Under the pieces are notes generated by a model. The model made no database searches. It was not told where the DNA came from and saw only the letters and a program-made list of their open reading frames with translations. The position numbers were made by a program, and so were the translations under genes. A stretch of DNA of 64,000 bases, from contig CAVOZC010000020.1 of assembly GCA_963700865.1 (NCBI GenBank), positions 1 to 64,000 of the forward strand, given 5' to 3'. Each line of letters starts with the position of its first letter. Position 1 is the first letter of the stretch. Shown in pieces: positions 37,198 through 45,204 of the stretch. This stretch comes from CAVOGJ01 sp963700865. Lineage in GTDB: Bacteria; Planctomycetota; Planctomycetia; Pirellulales; Pirellulaceae.

Positions 37198-39297
37198 TTA
37201 CCGACGACGGCGGGCCAGTCCTAAGCTCAGGAACAGCCCCAAGGTCAGGGCCATCGCCGATGGCTCGGGTACCGCCGCGGCGGAAGACTTGAACTTATTG
37301 CCGTTCCAGACGTTGAAGTCAGAAACGTCGATCGTCCCATCCGCCGTAAAATCGCCCGCCGACCAGGCCGCCGTGGGCGTGAACTTGCTGCTATTCCAAA
37401 TGTTGAAGTCAGAGACGTCGACCGATCCGTCGAGGTTGGCATCCCCCTCAAAGTAGGGGTTGCCGCCCGTGACTGCCGTATTTTCGGCACCTGCCAGGGT
37501 CAGCCAGCCAGCGGCCGGATCATTAATGTCGGCCCGCGTCACCATGCCATCGCCATTGAGATCAAAGGTCAGGTCAGCGCTGCCGCCGGCAATCGCGGCG
37601 ACAAGTGCATCGATGTCGGCCAAGTCGCAGGCACCGTTGCCGTCAAAATCACAGGCCAGCCCGGCCAGAATGTTGACACTGAATGTCCCGGCCGACGTCG
37701 TGATGGCCCGCGTGTTACCACCGGGGCTCCAAACCTCCATCAACTCCGAAACGTTGTTCGTGACGTAGAGATTGCCGGCAGCGTCCAGCGCGATTTCTTG
37801 TCGGCTGTGATAGTTGTTATTGGCAGCGCCGAGCTCAATCGACTCAAGATTCGTGATGAAATCGTCGAGCGGATCGCCCGGTGTGCCGTTGTCATCGATC
37901 TGGATGTCAGGCAGTCCGTTGGCATCCAGCGGAATCACCAGCACGGCACCGGGCAGATTGCTGTTTCGGCCGAGATAGAGGTTGTCGTAATTCACGAAAT
38001 TTCCAGTTCCATCGTCGATCGTTGCGGGGGGTTGGCCAGTTTTATGCAGGAAAAGTTTGGTGCCGTCTGGCGAGATGGTGACTGATCCCGAATACCGAAA
38101 AATATCTTGGGTTCCTATCGAATTCGCGAACGGGGGGGTGTCGACCCAGCCGTCCAGCCCGCTGTCGATCGAAAACTGGCCGGAGGCCCATTCGACCGTG
38201 GGTGTATTCCCATCGATTCCGTCTGGTGAGACAACCACCAGTCCCGACTCGACGCCATCGAACCGATTCTGCGTCAGATACCACTTGTCGAAGGTCGCGT
38301 TGTAGTGAGCATTGGCCAGCACACCAATGTTGAGATTCAGAAAAATGTCACCGCCTTCGGTGGTGGTGCCCAGATTGCTGGAATTAATCACCAATTGAGG
38401 CGGTTCATCGTAGTCGGTGGCATTCCCTACGTCCCAACGCCAGACGCTGTTTCCATCATTGGCGAGAAAAGAGCTTTCCAGGTCCTCGTCCATGGCCCAC
38501 ACGGTCAGGTTGTTCCCCACGCTCCCGGTGACCATAGGTTTGGAGACGATCGAACCATGAATCGGATCGCCATTGCCATTGACCGTGCCAAAGGTCGGCC
38601 CGAATTGTTGAGCCAGGATTAATCCGCCAGTCGTCAGGTCGGGCGAGGCGTACTTGATACCTCCATTGTCATCCGACCAATCCGATACGATGAGATTGTC
38701 AGCTTCGTCCAAGGTCATCCGCCAGGCAGACGTAGAACTACCCGCTACGATCCAAGGAGAAGGCGCCTTGGCCTGCGTCGTGTCTTGGGGATCGACCACG
38801 GGAGCGAACGTTGTCAAATCGACACCCCGCTGATCCGCCGTCAACGCATAAATGCCGTCCCCCTGGGAACGGCCAGATACCGTTGGCAAATCCCTGGAAT
38901 TGTTCACGTAAATCGTCCCGAAGTACTGGCTGGCGGGATTATTATTCACCACCAGACCGCTCGGTTGCTCGAAATTAGTGAAGAGGTTCGAGGAGTCGCT
39001 AAGCCGGTTCCAGCCCGCGGGCGCTGTGTTGTTTACCTGGATCTCAAAGTTCGAGAAGCCAGTCATGTCGAACGTGTGACGCCCTGCCGGAGCATTGGAA
39101 ATTGTCAGACTGTTGCCGCCGTCCCGGGAGATCATCACCGAGGAAGCACCCTCGTTCAGCACGAACTCCCACATGCTGCCACCCAGATTTCGCACCGCGG
39201 ATGCGTAAGGAACCGCCCAACCGAGTGAAACGGTTAACGTCACGGCCGACCACGCCATTGCTCCGAGAGCAACGCGCCGCGCAGATGTCTTCATCAT
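37198..39297 (-). CDS. Large secreted PEP-CTERM protein with dockerin-like repeats
   Basis: 699 residues. Signal peptide (about residues 9-34), then a long beta-rich part with propeller-like segments (WRMTLDEADNLIVSDW, SGSVTISPDGTKLF, QEIALDAAGNLYVTNN). Near the C-terminus four EF-hand/dockerin-like loops occur (CDFDGNGACDLADID, DLNGDGMVTRAD, ANLDGSVDVSDFNIW, FTADGTIDVSDFNVW), and the protein ends with VPEPSAMALTLGLFLSLGLARRRR, a sorting tail for exosortase. AGGAGG sits 8 bases before the start. It is probably anchored or released at the cell surface. No exosortase gene is in the window. Confidence 0.85.
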   Translation of the reverse strand: MMKTSARRVALGAMAWSAVTLTVSLGWAVPYASAVRNLGGSMWEFVLNEGASSVMISRDGGNSLTISNAPAGRHTFDMTGFSNFEIQVNNTAPAGWNRLSDSSNLFTNFEQPSGLVVNNNPASQYFGTIYVNNSRDLPTVSGRSQGDGIYALTADQRGVDLTTFAPVVDPQDTTQAKAPSPWIVAGSSTSAWRMTLDEADNLIVSDWSDDNGGIKYASPDLTTGGLILAQQFGPTFGTVNGNGDPIHGSIVSKPMVTGSVGNNLTVWAMDEDLESSFLANDGNSVWRWDVGNATDYDEPPQLVINSSNLGTTTEGGDIFLNLNIGVLANAHYNATFDKWYLTQNRFDGVESGLVVVSPDGIDGNTPTVEWASGQFSIDSGLDGWVDTPPFANSIGTQDIFRYSGSVTISPDGTKLFLHKTGQPPATIDDGTGNFVNYDNLYLGRNSNLPGAVLVIPLDANGLPDIQIDDNGTPGDPLDDFITNLESIELGAANNNYHSRQEIALDAAGNLYVTNNVSELMEVWSPGGNTRAITTSAGTFSVNILAGLACDFDGNGACDLADIDALVAAIAGGSADLTFDLNGDGMVTRADINDPAAGWLTLAGAENTAVTGGNPYFEGDANLDGSVDVSDFNIWNSSKFTPTAAWSAGDFTADGTIDVSDFNVWNGNKFKSSAAAVPEPSAMALTLGLFLSLGLARRRR

Positions 39298-39588
39298 TTC
39301 CCAATCCTCCTAAACGTGCCCAAGGAACATGCGAGTCATGGCGGAGCCGTAAAAACAGACCATCCGCCCAAGTTTCCGTTTTACCTGTTAGCCCCGACCA
39401 TATCAATCAAAAAAGAACCAATGAAGGCGCGGAAGCCCGGGGCAAGCCGCCAAGCTCAAATTTCGACCGAGGGAGGGATTCCGGGATGCCAAGGCGGGTC
39501 GAACCGGTTAGACTCTGGCAAGAGAGCGCTCCCCGACGAAAAGGCTGGGGGCACATGTTTAGCTTTAGCCAAAGGGCTGGTGAGAAGC

Positions 39589-40632
39589 ATGAGAATGCGA
39601 ACGTTACGCTGCGGCTTCACTCTCGTCGAATTGCTTGTCGTGATCGCCATTATCGGGATTCTGGTAGCGCTTCTCTTGCCGGCCGTGAACTCCGCTCGGG
39701 AAGCCGCCCGTCGGGTGCAGTGCATCAGTAATTTGCACAATGTGGGTCTGGGGTTGTTGAATTACGAATCGGCACAAAAGCGATTCCCAGAAGGCATGAC
39801 CTATGACGACTCGAGTAGTGCCACCCGCATTCAGACGCTAACGGATTTCGGACCGAATTGGGTCATCCTGATCTTGCCCTATATCGAAGAGCAGCCACTG
39901 TTCGATCAATTCGACCTGGACCTGCCGATTTCAAATGCGATCAACCGCGTGCCGCGAGGGACGAGCATCAGCGTGCTGATTTGTCCCAGCGACAACAATA
40001 ATCAGGTGCCGTATGCCGGATTAGCAAATCCGCGTCATGGTGATAATTGGGCGCGAGGCAACTACGGAGCCAATTCGGGCAACGGCCCACTCTTCCACCG
40101 TACGGGCGACGGGATGTACTCACGGGAAAGTGATGGATGGAAGGACGATACCCGCCGCGGTATTATGGGACCCAACATTTCCGTAAAGATGCGGCAAATC
40201 GTCGACGGCACGAGCAAAACCATCCTGGCTGGCGAGTTACGTGCCGGCCCGACGGAAGGTGATCCCCGCGGCGTGTGGGCCCTGGGGCATGCCGGCGCCA
40301 GCTTACTGGCTTGGTATGGTTCGCGGGGCGATGCCAATGGTCCCAACGCGTGTAATGACTACGCCGATGATATCCCCACGACGCTCCGCTGCCGCAACTT
40401 TGATCGGCAGATGCTGCGTGATATCTGCATGCCCTGCGACGGCAGCTCTAATTTCACCCAGGCTACCACGCGTAGTAATCACCAAGGTGGTGTTCACTTG
40501 GTGTTTGCCGATGGCAGCGTCCGCTTCATCTCGGACGATATCGAAACCAGCGGCAAATTTGGCCCCTGCTGTACGGTGTGGGACCATATGATCGCCAGCG
40601 CCGATCGGGAAGTGAATTTGGGAGCTCGGTAA
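39589..40632 (+). CDS. DUF1559 prepilin-like protein
   Basis: 347 residues with a type IV pilin leader: short basic lead, then GFTLVELLVVIAIIGILVALLLPA and REAARRVQC, cut by prepilin peptidase before the Phe. The rest is the DUF1559 domain typical of planctomycetes, ending with the FADGSVRFISDDI hallmark. Forms pseudopilin- or pilus-like structures or surface proteins; the exact role is unknown. The open frame starts at 39316, but the ATG at 39589 gives a normal leader and has GGTGAG upstream. A small lipoprotein gene follows 70 bases later, a common pairing in this phylum. Confidence 0.93.
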   Translation: MRMRTLRCGFTLVELLVVIAIIGILVALLLPAVNSAREAARRVQCISNLHNVGLGLLNYESAQKRFPEGMTYDDSSSATRIQTLTDFGPNWVILILPYIEEQPLFDQFDLDLPISNAINRVPRGTSISVLICPSDNNNQVPYAGLANPRHGDNWARGNYGANSGNGPLFHRTGDGMYSRESDGWKDDTRRGIMGPNISVKMRQIVDGTSKTILAGELRAGPTEGDPRGVWALGHAGASLLAWYGSRGDANGPNACNDYADDIPTTLRCRNFDRQMLRDICMPCDGSSNFTQATTRSNHQGGVHLVFADGSVRFISDDIETSGKFGPCCTVWDHMIASADREVNLGAR

Positions 40633-40702
40633 CCTCCGGGCGGACTGGGCCGAAAACCGTGCTCGTTAGTTGCGGTGCATCACGAACATGGAGGAAGCAT
40701 CC

Positions 40703-41113
40703 GTGGCGAAGCATCTGCGAGGTTTGCTGTGGCTGCTGCCGGTTCTTTGCTTCACCGCTTGTGGCCCACCCGAAACAGCTCAGGTGAATGGCAGAGTCGT
40801 CATGACGGATGGCACGCCACCACAGGGAGCCATCCGGGTGATTCGTTTCGAGCCCACCGACGACACCACGGCCACCGTGAGAAAGGCTGCCTTTGCGGAT
40901 CTGGAGGACGACGGCCGCTTTGAAATGATGACCCGCAAGTACGGCGATGGCGTCTATTGCGGGAAATACAAAGTGACCTTCAGCATGTTCAAGAACGCCG
41001 ACGGCACGGGCCTGACCATCCCCGACAAGTATGGGAACGCAGCGACAACTCCCTTTGCCGTGGAAATTACCGGTGATGTGCGTGACCTGGTCTACGAGCT
41101 GGAATCCCGCTAG
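40703..41113 (+). CDS. Small lipoprotein with carboxypeptidase-regulatory-like fold
   Basis: 136 residues from the GTG at 40703, which has GGAGG 8 bases upstream; ATGs at 40670 and 40688 are in frame but lack a site. LLWLLPVLCFTAC is a lipoprotein signal with the acceptor Cys about residue 20. The mature part (VNGRVVMTDGTPPQGAIRVI, later GKYKVTFSMF) has the beta-sandwich pattern of the transthyretin/carboxypeptidase-regulatory family. It follows the DUF1559 gene as a likely operon. Probably an envelope structural protein. Confidence 0.82.
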   Translation: MAKHLRGLLWLLPVLCFTACGPPETAQVNGRVVMTDGTPPQGAIRVIRFEPTDDTTATVRKAAFADLEDDGRFEMMTRKYGDGVYCGKYKVTFSMFKNADGTGLTIPDKYGNAATTPFAVEITGDVRDLVYELESR

Positions 41114-41631
41114 GTGCTGGCAATGCCGGGACGAGTTGCCATTGTGGACGATGAGCGGAAGGAACATCAGGCCTGGGCCGACCCTCGAGACAGCTTGAGA
41201 AGGCGGAGGGCTTTTCCGGCAAGTTGGGCAGCGGTGGCGTCCCTCAAATCCAACGTCTGTCTCCATGCGGACGTCCTTGTTCGACCCCGCTGCGGCGGGG
41301 ACGGCGACGCTTTCTGGGCGGGCCCGCCGCGGCCCCGGCGGCGGCCGGGCCACGAGTTTTTCGTTTTTTTTCCGGCCCAGACTATTGCCTTCCCGCCGGA
41401 ACGAAATTAGCATCGGGTGAGTGGCAGCTCGTAAACTGCCTGTAGCTCGTACTTTTATTGCCAAATTCGGGGACTACTGAAGATCTAACAAAAGCTGTCA
41501 GGAGACTCTCCATTCGATGCACTTGGCATCGTGGGGTTTCCTGTCAGCTTTTTTTCGTTTGGTCATTTCGAATCGTCACGCGGACGCTGCCGCAACCTGC
41601 TCAAAACTGCTTTTCATCGAGGATACTTACG
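41114..41631. other. Intergenic region with terminator
   Basis: 518 bases between the lipoprotein and the next PEP-CTERM gene. It contains a small hairpin (CCCCGC-TGCG-GCGGGG, 41285-41300) and a strong terminator at 41321-41371. The remainder must hold the promoter of the downstream gene. Confidence 0.5.
41321..41371 (+). terminator. Rho-independent terminator after the prepilin/lipoprotein operon
   Basis: GGCCCGCCGC pairs with GCGGCCGGGCC (one bulged base), followed by a T-rich run (41357-41371). It lies about 210 bases beyond the lipoprotein stop. Confidence 0.7.
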
Positions 41632-42447
41632 ATGCCACGCACTTCCCACCTGCTCCTGTTGCTACTTGCCCTCTGCACGATCGGTACGCAGGAGGCACTG
41701 TCGAACATCGAGGATTTCAATACCTGGACGCTGGTCGAAGACCCACCCCATCCCGGCTTGCAGGCCAACATCGACACGCCCACGCAGATCCTGTTGTCTG
41801 CCAACGGTGCGATTCCCGCCGCCACGGACATTGGTTACCAGAGCGTGGATGGCATCGACGTCGCGAACTCCACGACGGGCTTCTATTTTTCGGCCAGTGA
41901 AAACTTTGAGGTCGCCGTCGATTTCGCCGTCAGCACGGAGGCTTCGCTGGGCTTGGCCGGTATCGGCTTTGGGATCGGTGAAGACGGCAACGGAGCCAAC
42001 TCGGCAGGCATGGGCCTGGCCATTGCGAACGGCAGTCCCTTGGCTTTTTCTGGCGCGGCACGGATCAACGACGTGACGCAGAGCCCCCTGCTGTTCGGAA
42101 CCACGGCCACACTGAATGGACGCTTTTTCGTCAGCTACGACGGCGCGAGCGGTGACGTCACGGTCGGTGTGAATTCCACGTTAGGTGCTGCCAGCCCCAG
42201 CGAGACGATGGTTTTTAGTGGCATCCAGAACAATTGGAGCGGCGATCCGTTATTGGTGTCTCTGTTTCTGAGAAGTGACAGCGTGATCTTTCCCCCGCTC
42301 AGCAGCGGAACCGTCGATGCACTGTTTTTGAACATGACCGTGCTCGACGGCATGGCCACAGCGGTCGTCCCCGAGCCGACGAGCGGGATGCCGATCTGTA
42401 TGGGCTCCTTGGCGCTACTGGCAGCTCGCCGCAAGCGAACGGCCTGA
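41632..42447 (+). CDS. Secreted PEP-CTERM protein
   Basis: 271 residues. Signal peptide SHLLLLLLALCTIGTQEAL, a beta-rich body with NFEVAVDFAVSTEASLGLAGIGFG and ARINDVTQSPLL, and a short sorting tail VPEPTSGMPICMGSLALLAARRKR. The body is not a family I can name. The ATG at 41632 has GAGGAT about 10 bases upstream; the frame opens earlier at 41458 without a signal peptide. The next gene is convergent across a minisatellite. Confidence 0.8.
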   Translation: MPRTSHLLLLLLALCTIGTQEALSNIEDFNTWTLVEDPPHPGLQANIDTPTQILLSANGAIPAATDIGYQSVDGIDVANSTTGFYFSASENFEVAVDFAVSTEASLGLAGIGFGIGEDGNGANSAGMGLAIANGSPLAFSGAARINDVTQSPLLFGTTATLNGRFFVSYDGASGDVTVGVNSTLGAASPSETMVFSGIQNNWSGDPLLVSLFLRSDSVIFPPLSSGTVDALFLNMTVLDGMATAVVPEPTSGMPICMGSLALLAARRKRTA

Positions 42448-42826
42448 GTGTCTCGAGTGTCACCGTCGCCACGTCCGATCGAATTCCGCCGCGGGTGGGC
42501 GGTGGCTGCGGCAACCAAAAAAAGCTGGAACGGGTGGCGTTCTTCTGTCGCGGCCACCGTGATTTGCGCACCACACGACACGCGCCTCGTTGTTGGACCG
42601 GCGGGCTCAGCGGATCTTCGCCGTTGTGCGCACGCCCGCCGTTGTGCGCACGCCCGCCGTTGTGCGCACGCCCGCCGTTGTGCGCACGCCCGCCGTTGTG
42701 CGCACGCCCGCCGTTGTGCGCACGCCCGCCGTATGCGCACGCCCGCCGTTGTGCGCACGCCCGCGTACGGCCGCGTACGCCTGCGGCTAACGGTTAAACG
42801 AAATGTGCGGCGTGGCGAAAAAAGGG
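42448..42826. other. Convergent intergenic region with an 18-bp minisatellite
   Basis: 379 bases between two convergent genes, dominated by the repeat at 42620-42762 and its degenerate tail. Confidence 0.6.
42620..42762. repeat. Tandem array: 8 copies of an 18-bp unit
   Basis: Unit GCCGTTGTGCGCACGCCC. Copies 1-6 and 8 are identical; copy 7 is 17 bases (GTATGCGCAC in place of GTTGTGCGCAC). Each unit contains the perfect palindrome GTGCGCAC. Degenerate GCGTACG units follow to about 42790. There are no spacers, so it is not CRISPR. It could act as a multi-copy protein-binding site, a transcription barrier between convergent genes, or be a neutral slippage array. Confidence 0.9.
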
Positions 42827-44878
42827 CTAGTCGTCGTCGACTCGGCGGCCCAGGATCAGCAGGGCCACCCACATGACGACCAGCCCAATGGGCAGCATCA
42901 CCAGAACGGGGACTCCATAGCCGATTGGCAACGTTCCACAGAGCACGGAAACGGTCGCCACCAGGAGGGCATAGGGCATTTGCGTTCTTACGTGAGCCAC
43001 GTGATCGCAGCCGCTGGCCTGGGAAGAAAGCACCGTGGTATCCGAGATGGGCGAGCAGTGATCGCCAAAGATGGCTCCGGCCAGGACCCCGCCAATGCTG
43101 CAAAGCATGATCGGGTCGGCGGACGAGACGCTTCCCCCGCCGCCGGCCAACTGGGCATAAGCCAGGGGAATGACGAGCGGCATCACGATGCCCATGGTCC
43201 CCCAACTGGTGCCGGTCGCGAAAGCGACCAACGACGACAGCATAAACACCAGAGACGGCAGCAGCCTCGTAAAATTGTCCGCCAGAAACTGATTCGCCTG
43301 CTTCAGGCGTTCCAACTGGCTGGACAAGAACAGGCCCGAATAGAGTCGATATTCCTGATAGGGATAGGGTGCCTGCAGGGTTCCGTCCGACGTTTCTTCG
43401 AACAGTTCGACGACGGGCGTTACGGCCTCGGCGGCAAAGCCGGCTGCTTCCAATCGCTGCCGCAATTCGTCTTTCGTCTTGCTATCGGCCAGCACCGTGA
43501 GGGCAATGGTGCGGGCGTCCAATCCCTCCCGCCGCAGGTAAGCCGCGACTTCGGGTGTCCCATGCTGAAATGCCTCCAGCGCGGCGGCGGTCCAAGTCGA
43601 CCTCTCCAAGCGGGAATCGTCCGCCTTATTGGACGAGTTTCCGGTCATGGCCGACAAGCAGGACGCGAGCCACAAGATGCCCAGGGCGGGCGCCATGTGC
43701 AAGGCACCCGCCACACCGGCTTCAACCATCTCCCGCGTATTCAATAGTCGCTGCGGCCAGATCAGTACGACTGCCGCCACGGCGCCCGCCAACGCCCCCC
43801 ATAACAGAGCACCGTAGGAATCGGCATTGCCAAAGATGTCGGATAGGGAAAAAGAAAAATCGTCGCTCCCGGCAAACCACGCCTCAAACTCCTCCAGGCT
43901 GATGGCTTGATCACCATTCACGTCGTACGTCGAGAATTGTGAACTTAATCGCTCGTCAATGGCATTGGCCCGAAAGCCCTGCGGCTGCCCCCACGCCAGC
44001 CGATCGTAGATCGTACCCGCCGCGCAGTTATTCAGTCCCGATTGGAACAGGAACCAGACGACGGCAGCCACCGTGACAACGATCGGAATGACGGCATTAA
44101 ACCAGCGGGCCGGGGTGTCCTCGTCCGGTGCCGTCGGATCACGATCACGGCGAGTCCCGAATTCATCATCGTCGAATCCCGTTTGTCCCCGTTCCGCCGC
44201 CAGCATCGGCCCGAAATCGCGCCCCAGCAGGGCGATCATGGGAACAAAGGCGAGTGTCCACAGCACGTAGAAACGATAGGGAATGCTGGCCACGAAGAGC
44301 GAAAACGGATTCCAATTCGCATCCGCGTTGATATTCTGTACGCCATCCGTGATGTAGCCAATTTCGCCGGCCACCCAGGTAGAGACGATGGCCAGCCCGG
44401 ATACCGGTGCTGCCGTCGAGTCCACCAGATAAGCCAGCTTCTCGCGCGAAATCTTCAGCCGATCGGTCAGGGGACGTAAGGTATTTCCCAGCAGCATCGT
44501 ATTGGCGTAGTCGTCAAAGAAGACGAACAGCCCAAGCAACCAGGTCACCAGTTGTCCCCGTTTGCGATTGTTGGCAATCGGTGTCATGGCATCGACCAAT
44601 CCACGCATGCCCGCGCCCCGATTGATGATGCCCACCATGACACCCATCAGCAACGTGAATGTGAAGATGTGCAGAGTGGAACTGTCGGTCAGTTTCCCCC
44701 AGAGGTGCACGCTGCAAAGCTGGCCCACGGCGACCACGACATTGCCGCGGGCCAATACCAGCGCACCGACGAACAGGCCGAACAGCAGAGACGCCAGTAC
44801 CCGACGGGTGAAAATCGCCAGCACAATCGCCACGATCGGCGGGAGAAAACTGAGCCAGCCAAAGGGATGTTCGGACAT
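42827..44878 (-). CDS. NhaC-family Na+/H+ antiporter with an EF-hand in a loop
   Basis: 683-residue inner-membrane protein; the family normally has about 450-550 residues. Many membrane spans; conserved antiporter segments include FVFFDDYANTMLLGNTLRPLTD, VDSTAAPVSGLAI and, near the end, FATGTSWGTMGIVMPLVIPLA and GAIFGDHCSPISDTTVLSS. The extra length is in the middle: residues 281-345 form a hydrophilic loop with a canonical EF-hand (Asp319 to Glu330: DVNGDQAISLEE), and a second hydrophilic insert lies between later spans. The inserts suggest Ca2+ control of ion exchange. The ATG at 44878 matches the family start. Substrate could also be an organic acid. Confidence 0.85.
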   Translation of the reverse strand: MSEHPFGWLSFLPPIVAIVLAIFTRRVLASLLFGLFVGALVLARGNVVVAVGQLCSVHLWGKLTDSSTLHIFTFTLLMGVMVGIINRGAGMRGLVDAMTPIANNRKRGQLVTWLLGLFVFFDDYANTMLLGNTLRPLTDRLKISREKLAYLVDSTAAPVSGLAIVSTWVAGEIGYITDGVQNINADANWNPFSLFVASIPYRFYVLWTLAFVPMIALLGRDFGPMLAAERGQTGFDDDEFGTRRDRDPTAPDEDTPARWFNAVIPIVVTVAAVVWFLFQSGLNNCAAGTIYDRLAWGQPQGFRANAIDERLSSQFSTYDVNGDQAISLEEFEAWFAGSDDFSFSLSDIFGNADSYGALLWGALAGAVAAVVLIWPQRLLNTREMVEAGVAGALHMAPALGILWLASCLSAMTGNSSNKADDSRLERSTWTAAALEAFQHGTPEVAAYLRREGLDARTIALTVLADSKTKDELRQRLEAAGFAAEAVTPVVELFEETSDGTLQAPYPYQEYRLYSGLFLSSQLERLKQANQFLADNFTRLLPSLVFMLSSLVAFATGTSWGTMGIVMPLVIPLAYAQLAGGGGSVSSADPIMLCSIGGVLAGAIFGDHCSPISDTTVLSSQASGCDHVAHVRTQMPYALLVATVSVLCGTLPIGYGVPVLVMLPIGLVVMWVALLILGRRVDDD

Positions 44879-45204
44879 GCGGGGCACCGTGGCAACTTGG
44901 GAGCATCCGACGGGCCTGTGCGTCGGGTCGCAGGAGTATACGTGAAATCGTCCCCAAAAACACGCCAAACCGCCGCGGCGAGGCTCGTCGCACTTTTGAT
45001 TTCATCCGTGACGAGTGGAAACCATCCGCGGCTGCCCGTATCCTGGGGTGGTGGTCCGACAACGAGACCTCGGCGGGACGGCAGGTGGCGCATGAGCGTC
45101 CGTTGCGCATCAAGCCGCCGGACCGCACGCGCGGGCGACGCCCTCCCCATCCACGCGATCGAACAGGAATGGTAATCTTGACGAGTCAACAGCTGGTGCG
45201 GCCC
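44879..45204. other. Divergent intergenic region
   Basis: About 325 bases between the antiporter and the transglutaminase-esterase. Upstream in-frame starts of the latter (45085, 45169) fall here. No other gene is supported. Confidence 0.4.

Noticed and set aside
42620..42762. CRISPR array
   Set aside because: Units are contiguous with no spacers, only 18 bases long, and no cas gene is near.
42590..42790. Small repeat protein (VVRTPA)n
   Set aside because: The frame is open only because the DNA unit is a multiple of three; no ribosome site, and other frames are open as well.
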